Of a stretch of DNA of 64,000 nt, positions 10,801 through 22,500 are shown piece by piece. Made by a program: the position numbers and the translations under genes. Source of the stretch: Zerene cesonia (taxonomy: Eukaryota > Arthropoda > Insecta > Lepidoptera > Pieridae); NCBI RefSeq assembly GCF_012273895.1, contig NC_052114.1:3286001-3350000 (forward strand), in the 5' to 3' direction. Position 1 is the stretch's first letter; every line of letters begins with the position of its first letter. The notes beneath the pieces were generated by a model that made no database searches, had not been told where the DNA came from, and worked only from the letters and a program-made list of their open reading frames with translations.

Positions 10801-13800
10801 GACGTCAAACAGGGCCGTTATATTTATATCCTTCTAACAGTAGCTAAATTACGACAATAAACACAGGCCGGTAATTGTGTTTGTTCTGTTTATTAAATAA
10901 CATTAAAATATGTTCAAGGCCCACAGACATAAACACAGGTCAACAGTGAATGATTCCTATATAACGGCAAATTGTTTTACTTAATACTAAATTTACGATA
11001 TTCATTGGATTAAGAATAGACCGTGTTAAATGAGAAATGTAAACAAAAGTAAATTTAGATTTCCAAGTGTTAAAAGCTGGTAGCAATGAGCCAACAATGG
11101 TGCAAAATTTACGCAGTATGCTAAATAGTATTGTTGATAGTTGAAGATAAATAAATAATTTGAACATTATTTATTACTAGAAATTCCTTTGTTCTTCTAA
11201 GGTATAATGCTACTATGTTGCTGATGAATATTTATTAACGATCATTCGAATGTTGATTTCAATCTTGTTTATAAATTTTAGAAATGAAATGAAGCAAATA
11301 TGGAGATAAGTATATAATTAGAAACGGTCTTTTGCCTTGCTCCGAAGGACCCAACAGCTCTCTATACAGCCCGAAATTGATTTAGAATCGTCGATTATAT
11401 CCATGTATAATCTCCTAAATTCGTATTCCACGGCAATTTATCATTCTATATTGCAGTAACTCATGCGAACACAGGTTAATCTACCTAAGTAACTGTTTCA
11501 AGGACAAACGTAGGACAGATATTATCGAGCGATGATTTCAAGATCCTGGTTGACTCGCCAGTCAGGCCAGAGTCGGCAGGTTATCAGCGTGACGTCACGC
11601 CGACGTCAGCACGCGACCGAATGCTTCATTCACGAATTTACAGCGGCCACGAGCGTGCATTGCACGTCTCACTCCGCATTAACATTTATTTATCAGGAAC
11701 GTCTCATCGCCTGAACGATCATGACTCAACCATCGTCACGTTTAATAATAAATTTTACCAGCGTACAGCTAAAAATATGGATGACCGCTTTCATTTTTAT
11801 ACCAGGATACGCTCTCGGGTGTGTATAGGATGTTCTCGTGGATTTTCTATACTCATAATATGCGTACGTTCGTTATCTTTCACATTCTGCTGTCTGTAGT
11901 ATTTTATAGGCGAGTTAAATGAAGTTTATCTGTGTTATCTCTCTATTGTCTAGAGTCTTTCGTAAAAACCAAACATAAAATCAGTACAGGTATTTGGTAC
12001 ACATTAATGGATATAATCGTAAACTGAAATAAATACTTGATGTTTTAAAATTATAAACGTACGGTTAATGACAAACTCGTATATAAACCTCGTGCAATAC
12101 GACTAGTTTTTATTTAAAACGAATGTATGAGTTCAGCTCTCTATCAACAAGGCATCGTCGTTATTGCGGTTGCGTCATAATTGATACCATAATGAACGTT
12201 AATTGCCAAGTACATACCGGTGTACAATTGTTTAGGTGTACTACTCAAACACAGTACATGATTAGCATACACGGTGCTGGCAACATCTACGGTATGCTAT
12301 AAAATTGTTTTAATATGCCATTGTCTCAGGCAAGTCGTCCCGCCAATGGTGTTGTTTTTATTGGTGTTCATATTGCAAATACATATATTCAAGGTTGGCA
12401 TTCATTCATAGGTCGACATGAACGAGACGAATACGATACCGCAGCGGCACGGCGTAAGCCTTATCGTTGTCTGTGTGGCGTCACCGAAAATAATAATGTT
12501 ATGAGATTTTATCTTACCATTAAACAGTCATTTACTAATGATCTCACTAGCGACTGGAGCCTTTTAGGATTGTAAAACATCCTGCCAATAATGAATGGAA
12601 CGATAAGCTGCCGTTTTATAATGAATTCGCAACGCAATTAAGGTATTTATCTTGATTGTGTTGATGGTTATTACAACCGCTTGATGTCTGGCTACGTGAA
12701 AACGGAAAAACTTTAATTGATTCTGTAAAATATTTTAGATAATTTAGTAGGTACAAGGGTATGAATTGGATATTTTTTGAATGGTCAAAGTAACATTGTT
12801 ATTTCAATATATTGTGTTACATTTTTAAATGTTTTCACTCCAAATTGTTCGAATGATCAAAAGAAAAGCAACTCGCACACACATGCGTACACAACACAAC
12901 TATAAACGCGCGCGAGCGTCTTTGTCCGGTCGATTTCGCTCGTTAAAGTCCTGACAGGATGGTAACTAGTAAGTGAGGTTAAAAAAGCGTCCCTTGCAGG
13001 CGGTCATTGGCGTCGGGTGGGTCGGTCCGCATTCCTCTGCGCTGGCGCACCGCACGCAACCGCACGCCTACACGTATCCGACCCACACTCCACTTGATGT
13101 TAACCGAACCGATTGCGATGCTACTTTCTTCTTATCACCGCGACCGGTTTATACACACTTCCATTTCAGCCGCTTTATCGAAGGCACTAAACACGTTATA
13201 GGACTCGTTCATTAATAACACGAGCGAGCCGTGTCATGGCTTCCGGTGCTCGCCCCTCCGTTCGAATATGAATTGTATTCGCACGTACGTACTGACACTT
13301 CGATACCACAAATATGGTCGAAAATTATGATTATTTCATTCGAAGAACGTGCCATTTTTCGCTCATTCAGAGACTTACTCATTAAATTTAAATCATTACG
13401 TAATATACACACACTTAAGGCATAGAAACTGTTCCATCCAGTCAAATTTTATTCTTTTGATTTGTTCAATAAAATACTAAAAATAACTTTATATATTTAT
13501 AATAATTATAAATAATATATATACAGTGTGTCTTGAAAGTTCTTTAGATTATAATCAAATCTGAAATTATTTCGAGGAATCATAAAACACAAAATTAATT
13601 GAAAAGAAATATATACATGCGAAGCTCTGCCTTCTTTAGATTGAATTCTATTTTCGTAACAACAATGGAATAATTGTTCGCGGGCTATATTTATTAACAA
13701 AAGTGTATACAGGTGCTTTCGTGCTGAGTGCGAATCTCACCCACACGTAAATCGATTTAATTCACTGGTACGAGCGTTGTCATTATTAGATCTGTTAGAT

Positions 13801-16800
13801 CAGCGAGCGTGGGCGGGCTGAATGGTCGTGCTGGAGCTCGCCCACGCTCGGCCCACGCGCCTCTGTACCCACACACCGCCTGCGAATTCGCTGACCAACT
13901 GCTACATTCATTACTACTCTATACTTTTGTTTATTTATTACAATTGCCGGAGGACACGCACCATTCATGCGCTCGCTGCAAGCTAATGATATAATGCCTA
14001 TGTACTTTGAGGGCTTCTTTTGAATTAGAAATATAACGCAGTAGGTACGTAGATTATCTTGCCACATAGTAAATAGCGGAAAACATCGCAATGTTTCTTT
14101 TAACATTGTTTATTAATTATAAATCACAATCAAATTGTATGAAATTATACTCAATAACATAATTTTTTTTATCACGAAATTTGTTTAGTATAACGCAATT
14201 TATGCTTTAACATTTACTTACATTTGTTTTTCATGTTCGTAAATTAAAACTTAAAAAAGAAATATATGAATAAATAATACTGCTTCCTATACATATCAAT
14301 ACTTCTACACATAATGTTGAAATGTGCTTTGATATTTAATAGAGGTTACGAGATAGGGTGTTGACATAATATATCTTATTTTAATGTTTTTGCTAGTTGC
14401 CAAGCGTTGCTTCTTCTTTTACTAGGTACCCCAAAAATAATATTAATTAGTTAAAAATATCACAATTAAATTAATTGAAAATTAATTTAGAAAAGCAGCA
14501 AAAGATTGTATGGTGTGATCTCTGAAAAATCATATGCAGTGACTAGCAAATAAAGGACAACGTAATAATGCAACAATGAAAAGTGTCTGTCAATGAATGC
14601 ATTGAATAAACTTGCCGTCACTCCCTTGCTCGGCTAATTTGATTGTTTTCTAAATGGCATACTAAATGGTGGCGCGACGGTTGAGAAGGCGAATTCGGAA
14701 AAGTATCGCGTGGGAGCAGACGCGTTGGCGTCAAACGAGCTCGAAGGGTGGGTGTTGGGGGGGGGAGGGGGCGTAGAGTAAGGACGCGCTGTGTGGGCGG
14801 CCATTGATCCACGGGGGCAGGTGAATGGAGAGCCCCGGCCTACACCCCCATTGAGCACAGCAGCCCCGTTATCGATCGCCGCTCGGCCGGGCTCCCCAGC
14901 CTGCCGGAGCACTTACACGAGACCTTCGCGACTTTCTATGATGTAATGCTTTATAGGTCGCCTAATCTCTCATTGTTTTGTAGCTAGGTTTTAAGGTCGC
15001 CATGAAACATTTTATGGAAAGCACTTTGAAATGAATTTCGATTGTCCAATGTTGAGTTGATTGTTGAAGTTGATATGATTGTAGATAATTTAATTACAAT
15101 TCATACAAACCTGCAGGTATTTGTCCCTTGGTGTGGTTTGTCATTATGTTGCATAAAATCAGAAATTTAATATACATATAAAATCTTATTAATATCGGAG
15201 GGAAGTTGTGTACCCAGATTATTTGAATTTTAGCAAGAAATACTTTCAGCAAATATTGTATCCAAATGAATACTTATTTAACTCGAGTGATTGCAAATTT
15301 ATTTTTTATAATCTACTAAATGCTCAAAATTTACAAAATTTTTGAACCCAATTATTTTGAGTGGTTTATATTGCAAAATAAGTTAAATATGAAACTAGCA
15401 TAAATAGAAGAAGAACGATTTTTCCCTACAGATACTTATTTACGCGTGACTTTTCTTAATACCTAAGTGCTAAAATTGTATTACAATGATTTTTATTTCA
15501 CAAGATGTAAGAACTACTATCATGTATTATAATATATTGTACAAAACAATACATCTAATTTTCTTCTCTGTAATAATAATTAGATATTCATGGTGCAATA
15601 TCGCTATTTCAGATCGCTCCGCATCTCAGGCTCTGGTAGCGACGACGCGCTGTCGTCGGGCTCCTCATCAGAATGCGAGGACACTCACACGCACGTGCAG
15701 CAGGACTTTCCGATCGAGATCCTGCCCAATCTGTTCCTTGGCAACTCGACGAACAGCGAGGACTGTGAAGCCCTCGCCAGGCACAATATAAAGGTGAGAT
15801 ACTATCAAGAGATGCAAACCACCCCTGAACATGTGTCCCATGATCTAAAAATATATTAATTATACGATAATATTGTTCCGATCACCATAAGAGTCATTTA
15901 AATTGTAATTAACCCATTAATAATATATCCGCCATTAGCATATAACCTAGTTTTACGATGATTATAATTATAATCACCATATAAACGTAAAGTTCTAATC
16001 AGTCCAATGTTTTCCACCTACATCTATTATCGCTGCAAATTAGCGTCGCATTGAAAAGTAACTCATGTACACTCATCAATTACAGTACCTCAAATGTATT
16101 TATCCAGCCTGACCTGTAAGTGTTGTGAAGTGTTGTGAAGTGTTGTGTCCTTCACTTATATATGAATAAAAATACAGAAACATAGCAATTTGGTGTTGGT
16201 TCCAGTACGTGCTAAACGTGACGCCGGATCTGCCGAACACGTTCGAGGCGGAGGGCTGCGGGATCAACTACCTGAAGATACCGATCGCGGACCACTGGAG
16301 TCAGAACCTGGCCGTCCACTTCCCGCAGGCGATACGGTTTATTGGTGAGGGCCTTGAACATTTTTTTGGTACTCATTTCGCTGCGATCGTCTCGACCAGA
16401 TGATAGTTTTCAGATGAATTTAATAATCGATTTTATCTATTATATATATTGTATTTCTAAGGACTTGTTACCACAAGTGTCGGAAATTGAATGCGGTTTG
16501 CTATCCTAGTACCTTTTAATATATTATAGAATAGACAATGATCTTTTGTTGAAATATACCAGAACTATGACGTAAATAGGATCACGGACATTACTACAAT
16601 TCTCCTGTATTTCACGTCAATTATTGTTTATTCAGAATCATACTAATATTATAAATGCGAAAGTTTGTAAGGATGTGTGTGTGTTTGTTTCTCTTTCACG
16701 CAAAAACTACTGAACCAATTGCAATGAAATTTGGTACATAGACAGCTGGACAACTGTAATAACATATAGGCATAACTTTTTATCCGGATATTCCTACGGG

Positions 16801-18514
16801 ATACGGACTTACGCGTGTGAAACCGCGGGGCGCAGCTAGTATATTATAAAGGAGACGGAACACGACTTTCGTTATACGCATAATGTGATATTTAATGTTA
16901 TCTTTGAAAAATACTATCGTAACCTTCAGCATTATCGTAGATGTGGCAGATTATCGCTAGCTGATACAAACTAGGAAAACATTTTCGATAAAAGAATAAT
17001 AATCTGATAATAAATCAATAATCACCGGAAGTGAGACGAGCAGGTGGCACCTGGCAACAGGCGCAAATGCCCGGTGCATTCGTAATTAGCGGATGTGCTA
17101 TCAATTATTATCAACAAAAAATGTCATTGCATCTAAGGAGAGTTCATTGTCGTTACGTATTCAAGGTTTTTGTTGTTTTTGATTTGTGTGTTTGGAGATT
17201 TTTAGTCTTAGAAGGCTAGATAGTATTTGCTACTTTTTATCGCGGTGAAACATCTTCATCTTAAAGATTTATCCTTTGACTACGGGGGCGAAGCTTACTG
17301 CAAGCTAGTAATGTTATATCGCTTTACATATTATATATCGTAATTGGGCAACGTAAGCAGAGGTAGTTCTATAGAAGGGATTAAAAAGAAGGAACGGACG
17401 GGGAAAGTTGAGAAAAAGGAAACGGGGCTGAATGTAACACACTGTTCGGTCCGCAGAGGAGGCGATGTCGGCGCGGTGCGGCGTGCTGGTGCACTGCGTG
17501 GCGGGCGTGTCGCGCTCCGTCACGGTGACGCTCGCCTACCTCATGCAGCGGCACCGGCTCTCGCTGCGCGACGCCTTCGAGCTGGTGCGCTCGCGCAAGA
17601 CGGACATCGCGCCCAACTTCCACTTCATGCGGCAGCTGCACTCCTTCGAGCGAGACCTCGGCCTCCACGAGCGCAGCGCCCCACTGAGTAAGGTCTGCGC
17701 TTTGTATCTACGTCCCCCTCCCCACCTACTGTGTGACTCCCCGCTCCCGACGCGCTCGTTGTAGTGTCGTACCGTCCTTGTATGTGCTCGTGTCGTTTCT
17801 TTTTTGTTGCTATATATCACAAATGTGGTGTTTCGTGCGCTTGTTGCTTGAATAGTAGTTGTGTTTGCTGGTATCCGTATAATTTTTGTGTGCAAAATAT
17901 GCGTCTGTAGCATCTTTTTGTTCATTGGCAATTGTTTGGTTTACTGTATAAATTCTTTGATTATTTAGTGCTAATGTAATTTAACAGAATAACAGAGTTC
18001 AGCTGACTCCAATCGATCCCCAATTTTATAGATATACGTATTAAATATTAGATAAATTCATTTCCATTAAAACATACAATTCCGCTTTATAAGTGTATTC
18101 TTCAAAAATATAACAGTTGAGCTAGTTGAACCTCGATCATCNNNNNNNNNNNNNNNNNNNNNNNNNNNNNNNNNNNNNNNNNNNNNNNNNNNNNNNNNNN
18201 NNNNNNNNNNNNNNNNNNNNNNNNNNNNNNNNNNNNNNNNNATTAAAACATACAATTCCGCTTTATAAGTGTATTCTTCAAAAATATAACAGTTGAGCTA
18301 GTTGAACCTCGATCATCCAAACAAACCGCGTAACAGACCGCTTTCCAAAGAAACGTGTACCGAATGCGCCCCCGTATCGCCGCAGGTGCTGGAGGGTCTG
18401 GGCGTGCGTGAGGCGAGCGGCGCGGCGGCGTGCGGCTGCGCGCCCGCCGGCGTGTCGCCCGACTCCGGCATCGAGTTCGACCGCTGGAGCGCCGCGCGCG
18501 ACACGCCGCAATGA
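7719..18514 (+). CDS. Mkp3: MAP kinase phosphatase 3 (DUSP6/7/9 class), 5' end missing
   Basis: Dual-specificity phosphatase of the cytoplasmic ERK-specific class, which removes phosphate from Thr and Tyr of ERK (Rolled) and damps Ras/MAPK signalling. Visible exons are 7719-7809, 15613-15793, 16206-16344, 17457-17687 and about 18351-18514. The translation runs from the end of the rhodanese/MAPK-binding domain (GDFAEFRRAYPEWC), through the linker SLRISGSGSDD, into the catalytic domain: FPIEILPNLFLGN, YVLNVTPDLPN, the general-acid Asp in PIADHWSQNL, and HCVAGVSRS (17492-17518) with catalytic Cys at 17495-17497. The order and wording match vertebrate DUSP6 throughout. Phases of the first four exons agree. 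The N-terminal exon(s) with the kinase-interaction motif are not in readable sequence. The last intron contains a 100-N gap, so its exact splice sites are uncertain. It converges with cno. Confidence 0.93.
9092..9133. repeat. Perfect 19-bp inverted repeat with 4-nt loop
   Basis: Arms 9092-9110 and 9115-9133 are exactly complementary around the loop gtat. It lies inside the large Mkp3 intron, so the Mkp3 pre-mRNA would carry the hairpin. The arms are short for an animal pre-miRNA. A foldback element relic or a structural RNA element is equally possible. Confidence 0.85.
11590..11597. promoter_or_regulatory. CRE-type palindrome TGACGTCA
   Basis: A perfect TGACGTCA followed five bases later by a second GACGTCA (11602-11608), in a GC-richer island of the Mkp3 intron. 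This is the consensus for CREB/ATF-class bZIP factors. Two close copies make a regulatory site more plausible than a single chance match, but nothing else supports it. Confidence 0.3.
13804..13850. repeat. Inverted pair of CGCCCACGCTCG-type boxes
   Basis: CGAGCGTGGGCG (13804-13815) and its exact reverse complement (13839-13850) are separated by 23 nt in the Mkp3 intron. A related cgcccacgcgag occurs near 6472. Such boxes resemble zinc-finger (Egr/KLF-like) sites, but function is only inferred. Confidence 0.4.
14640..14930. promoter_or_regulatory. GC-rich intronic island with G-run block
   Basis: A sharply bounded GC-rich stretch about 700 nt before the 15613 exon of Mkp3. It includes four runs of three or more G between 14746 and 14771 on the sense strand (possible G-quadruplex). 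Small ORFs occur on both strands, but none fits the phase needed by the next exon. It is a candidate alternative promoter or enhancer. Confidence 0.3.
15613..15793 (+). CDS. Mkp3: Mkp3 exon: linker and start of phosphatase domain
   Basis: Acceptor tatttcag at 15612 and donor aag|gtgaga after 15793, 181 nt, ending in phase 0. It encodes SLRISGSGSDDALSSGSS, an acidic linker, then FPIEILPNLFLGNSTNSED, the first strand of the DSP fold. DUSP6 has the parallel text LRISSDSSSD and FPVEILPFLYLG. Confidence 0.95.
16121..16148. repeat. Short 10-bp tandem repeat
   Basis: About 2.8 copies of tgttgtgaag, in the Mkp3 intron 57 nt before the acceptor of the next exon. Probably simple replication slippage. 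Confidence 0.7.
16206..16344 (+). CDS. Mkp3: Mkp3 exon: general-acid loop of the phosphatase
   Basis: Acceptor ggttccag at 16205 and donor GTGAGG after 16344, ending in phase 1. It encodes YVLNVTPDLPNTFEAEG, YLKIPIADHWSQNL and the start of the next helix. The Asp before HW is the expected general acid of DUSP6-class enzymes. Confidence 0.96.
16640..16848 (-). repeat. Dispersed repeat family D
   Basis: Runs from tactaatattataaatgcg to gcagctagta. An opposite-orientation copy lies at 61301-61501 and is about 90% identical by eye, sharing the core ttcattgcaat and the 'gtttttgcgtgaaagag' segment. It is a non-coding insertion in the Mkp3 intron between 16344 and 17457. Confidence 0.8.
17230..17312 (+). 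repeat. Dispersed repeat family C fragment
   Basis: Holds tatcgcggtgaaacatc, then cctttgactacgggggcgaa and a terminal gctagta, as in the copy at 7008-7106. It lies about 145 nt before an Mkp3 acceptor. Confidence 0.6.
17457..17687 (+). CDS. Mkp3: Mkp3 exon: catalytic signature HCVAGVSRS
   Basis: Acceptor gtccgcag at 17456; preferred donor ctga|gtaagg after 17687 (phase 1). It encodes GVLVHCVAGVSRSVTVTLAYLM and then PNFHFMRQLHSFERDLGL, the end of the DSP fold. The catalytic Cys (17495-17497) and the P-loop Arg five residues later are both present. It is strongly GC-rich compared with its flanks. A second donor five bases on (aag|gtctgc, exon end 17692) is possible. Confidence 0.95.
18066..18141 (+). 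repeat. Left copy of 76-nt duplicate flanking an assembly gap
   Basis: Identical by eye to 18242-18317 and separated from it only by 100 N. This is the pattern left when overlapping contig ends are joined by a gap instead of being merged, so it is probably an assembly artefact and not a biological duplication. Confidence 0.9.
18142..18241. other. Assembly gap (100 N)
   Basis: Exactly 100 N within the last Mkp3 intron. The flanking sequence is duplicated, so the true gap length is probably negative (overlapping contigs). Confidence 0.98.
18242..18317 (+). repeat. Right copy of 76-nt duplicate flanking an assembly gap
   Basis: Second copy of the segment at 18066-18141. It should probably be collapsed with the first copy. 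Confidence 0.9.
18351..18514 (+). CDS. Mkp3: Mkp3 terminal exon (C-terminal tail)
   Basis: The frame ending in VSPDSGIEFDRWSAARDTPQ with a TGA stop at 18512-18514 is open and GC-rich like the previous exon. Two splice solutions fit its phase: donor after 17687 with acceptor tttccaaag at 18350, or donor after 17692 with acceptor cgccgcag at 18385 (exon starting GTGCTGGAG). The first uses the better donor and the second the better acceptor. The tail lies outside the catalytic fold. Confidence 0.65.
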
Positions 18515-19500
18515 CACTTCGGCGACGCCCGCTCCGCCCGCGCCGCCGACTGAACGCGCCGCGCCCCCCCGCCCCCCGCCCCCGCACCACCTGCCCCCGC
18601 CGCCCCCGCCGCCCCCCCGCACGCTAACCCGCACGTAGGGACGCTGCGTCGAGAGGACCGCGGCCCCGCCGGTAGCAGTGTAGCATCTCTAGACACTGCT
18701 ATGTCACTTCGCCCCGCAACAACTTTGTTAAACGGCGCTGTAGAAACATAGACATTTCGATGTGACATGCGGCGATGCACCCGCAACCTTCCACAGCTCC
18801 CCGACGGAAACCTGCCTGCAATAGAGTCACGCTGCATTGCTACGGGTGTTTCACAGCGTTGACATAACCTCAATAACCTCTCATCCCCACTAGCAACAGT
18901 AGTGACGTGCCTATCTTTGTGTGGGCACGTCGCCCACACTCTACCAACACAAGTTATACACTGTCTAAATGTAGTCACTTTGCAATAAAATCTAGGACAA
19001 TTCGTTACAAATATGCACCCGGAAATCACAGCGAAGCGTCCAGCCATAGAACTGTAATTTGGAAATAAAGTGCAATATCACCAAGTTATATGACAGTGAA
19101 GGGCCTGAGTCATTGGAGTTATACAACAATGATACGTCAGTTACTTTGAAAACTAACATCAGCAGACTATGAAAGCGCGACAGTAAGACGCTAAGCACAC
19201 TGTAACATTTGGATATTTCACTTGCGACGCCACATTAGCGCTGACACCTTCAACACTTTGACACTATAGTGACATTTCGACACTTGACTGTGCTGGTGCA
19301 ACTTTTCGAAGTGCAAAACATCCCAGATTCGGTCAGTGTCTCATTTACATTTAATGGAATTTTCCAACAATACTACCGCCTGAATTATACCTCAATCCTC
19401 AGTTTCTACTTCACGAGTCACTCCCTAAATCATTAGACGACGCGTAATCGCATTTTGTGTCAGACAATGTAAGCAAATTTCAAATACAATAAATTCTTAC
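18515..19500 (+). other. Mkp3: Mkp3 3' untranslated region (proximal part)
   Basis: Follows the stop codon directly. It begins C- and G-rich and becomes AT-rich. AATAAA hexamers at 18984-18989 and 19488-19493 are candidate cleavage signals, and further AATAAA copies follow beyond 19500, so the true end may lie further right. Antisense ORFs here (such as 18313-19047) are shadows of the GC-rich coding exon. Confidence 0.6.
18984..18989 (+). terminator. Candidate polyadenylation signal AATAAA (Mkp3)
   Basis: First AATAAA after the Mkp3 stop codon, about 470 nt downstream. A second is at 19488-19493. Choice between sites cannot be made from sequence alone. Confidence 0.4.
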
Positions 19501-22500
19501 AATAATTAAAACTATTTCTTAGTCTGCAATTTGCCATCGTGAATGAATAAAATTTCCAATAAATTTGTTTACATTGTCTAATAGGATAAATAGTTAATAA
19601 TGATCTCGCCGGCGAGAAACAAAATTTTATATTGTAGTAGATATTAATTGTAAGGCCAAAATTATGTGTATGTACATGATTAATGTCAATTTTTGAATAT
19701 TCCTTTTGAAACGAAGAAATATATTATCCAGAGGTGAAATATGTTTTCCTTGTACAAAATGACTTCTATTGTATATTACATTAAAATCTGTTTCTACGTG
19801 TATTATGTTAAACTATATGATGTCAAGGACTCTATATTAAGGTCAATGTTGGCTAAACTAAATATTCAAAAAGTGACACGTTTTAAATGAAAAGGCGACA
19901 TGAAGCGATTATGCGTACACCGCGACAGGACTGCAGAAGGTACAAACAGTTTGCGCAAACAGCGCAATAGTACAAAACGAAGCGTGATGTAGGTTATAGG
20001 ATATGTGCAATCGTTGTCGCGACTCTGGGAACGTAGTTTTATAATGTTTACAGCACGTTATGACACGCCGCGATTCGACACTAGGATAACTTAGCACCTT
20101 AGCGATAGTGCCAGATGTAATATTGTAATACGAATATATTAATATTAAGAATTTTATAAGTTTGATATACGCTAGGATAATGGATACGTGATGCATTCCT
20201 GACCACACTTCTTCCATTGTATGCATTTGTGTCCATTCGTTTTTATGCAATATTTTATTTTTACTTTTTTTATGGATTCGTTCTGTTCGCCTTATCTATC
20301 CTCCATGAGGATACTTTCTGCCGGCTCCTCGGGGCTCGGTTTTGTGCCACTGTTTATCAGATATTTACAGTCGACGTGTACTTCGTAGCTACTAGCTAGA
20401 TAGCGTAGATACACATTTAATTAGTCGGCCGTTAAAGCGCTCGGTCCTCGGTTTGTAGTAGTTGATTATTGTGGATTGAATGAACAACATTTTTTAGAAT
20501 TGTAATTGAAACTTAGCGTAACAATGATAACTTGACAATCAACGTTACCGTCCGTAAGCAGTTAACTCGTAACGGCTAATTAAATGTATGTTTAGTTGGC
20601 GAGCCCGGCTCGTAACCGATAGTTTGGTGCAATTAGACCGAAAATACTGTATTGTATTTGTATTATTGTTCGTGGAAAAAAAAAAAAATTATGTAACCGA
20701 GTGCTTCTTACAATTCTTCCATTGTTATTTAAATGTGATTGTGAAAGTATGAATGTGTGTGTGTTAAATAGTGTACATTCACACAAATATAATATTTACA
20801 ATGAGCACTGCGAGCGGTGTTTTCCTCATATCGTATGTTCGGTCGGCGCGTAACACAAATATCATTATTTCTTTGTTAGCCATGTTACGTGTGCGACCGG
20901 CCCTACTACTGTATCTGGTCCTTTTCATATAAACAAATAGTTATTTTACTTCAGAGAATATTTACGAAAAGGATAATAATAATTATTATTTAATAATTAT
21001 GCTACGGTTTATTTTTATATTGATGTTAAACTTGATTCTCGAATAGCAGTGCCACCATGTACAGTTACAGATTTAGATTTTATCGTTCGTGTCTCGTTTA
21101 AGTATTCGTTTAAAGAGTATGTTTAATCAGTTGTATGTTCAATATAATAGTCGATGTGTATTTTTCTATAAATTATAAAACAAACTTGAGTCTTTTCTAA
21201 TGATACAATATTACTGGAATTCATAACCAGTATAATGTATTGTGGTTCGCCATATTTTTATTTGGTAAGAACTATATGCTGTATCCTCATTGGCATATAA
21301 TATTTATTTACTTGCTGTTAAACAAAAAAATATATTTTTCTATAGAAACTAATTTCGTCGTCTCTTAAGTGTGTAAATAAAACAAGCTTTAACGTTAAGT
21401 ATAACTATAAAGTAGTTAATTGTTACGAATTGTAAATTTGTTTTAGATTTAAGAAATATTATCGAGATTCAGCTTCCTAAACACTCAATGCCAATTTATA
21501 AAGAGTCAACAATTATCAAAGCCGCCTTTCATTTTAAAGTCGTTGAACACTCGTTATAGGTCTCACTGTAGGCGGAAGGGATGCGACGGTATTCACCTCG
21601 CACAAGCGGTTATGGGTGTAACATAAGCTTTAGTTGCACGATGGATGTTATGAAGATTTTTATATTTCTAAATATATCTAAATAAATAAATGGTATATAA
21701 TATGTAAAGTAGTGCACAAAATCACCAAATGTGAGGCGTGCGGCGTTCAGTCGCGGAAGGTCACAGAAATGGAGATATTCTTGTACCTGTGTATATTACG
21801 CTAGTTCTGTTCATAACATAATTATATGTATGTGTTAAACGATGAAGTTGATAACATTTTAGATATCTTTTAGTGCTTTTTTCTATGGTGCAATTGTTAA
21901 AATCCTCTTAACCGCCCTAAGTTTATGGCGTTTTGTAACGACTGCACAAAGGTGCAATTTTTACATTGTAGATCAAGTGAAGTTTGTAGCAGCATCACGC
22001 CACATGGCACATGTAATATTATTAACCTTGAAACAAAATATAAACACTGTTAAATTACTTCTGCATTTTATTTTACTTATCAACATAACATTTGTGTACA
22101 TTTTCGCTTTGACTGCCCTGTTCGCATCGAGTTTGAGCTTATTTTTAACGCAATGCAATACGTCATATTCAGTATTCACTTATTCCATTGTAACAAAGAA
22201 TGATAATGGTAATGAGATCTTTTATAATTATTTGATTTTTAATAATATTATACATATGAAGCCTGCGGTACCGGCATGATCATAATACTACACAGCCGTT
22301 TTTTATAAATTTATTTTTTGGTTCCACATTTAATAATTAACGAGCGAACAATAGACATAAAGTAAAAATACGTAAATGGCAAGATAACATAGCATGGTAT
22401 GCTAATAGACATATTGTGGTTTTCAAAGCTCCACTGGACAACACGGTATCGAAATCGTGTTCTGTGCATTTGTATATTTCGTGTTTTATTAGTATACCTA

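Larger units (their letters stand above)
7810..15612 (+). other. Mkp3: Mkp3 intron of 7.8 kb
   Basis: No coding exon is needed here, because the phases of the flanking exons agree and the joined protein matches DUSP6. It is mostly AT-rich, with GC-richer islands near 9990-10320, 11520-11720, 12880-13260, 13800-13960 and 14640-14930. These could be enhancers or alternative promoters. It also holds a 19-nt perfect hairpin (9092-9133), a CRE-like palindrome (11590) and a G-run block (14746-14771). Confidence 0.75.

Noticed and set aside
12315..12575. 86-codon + strand ORF
   Set aside because: Same reason: intronic, no motif, no splice partners in phase.
16121..16148. Possible CRISPR-like tandem repeat
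   Set aside because: Only about three 10-bp units with no spacers, in a eukaryotic intron.
18313..19047. 244-codon antisense ORF over the Mkp3 last exon
   Set aside because: It is GC-driven shadow coding opposite a real exon, with no recognisable domain.
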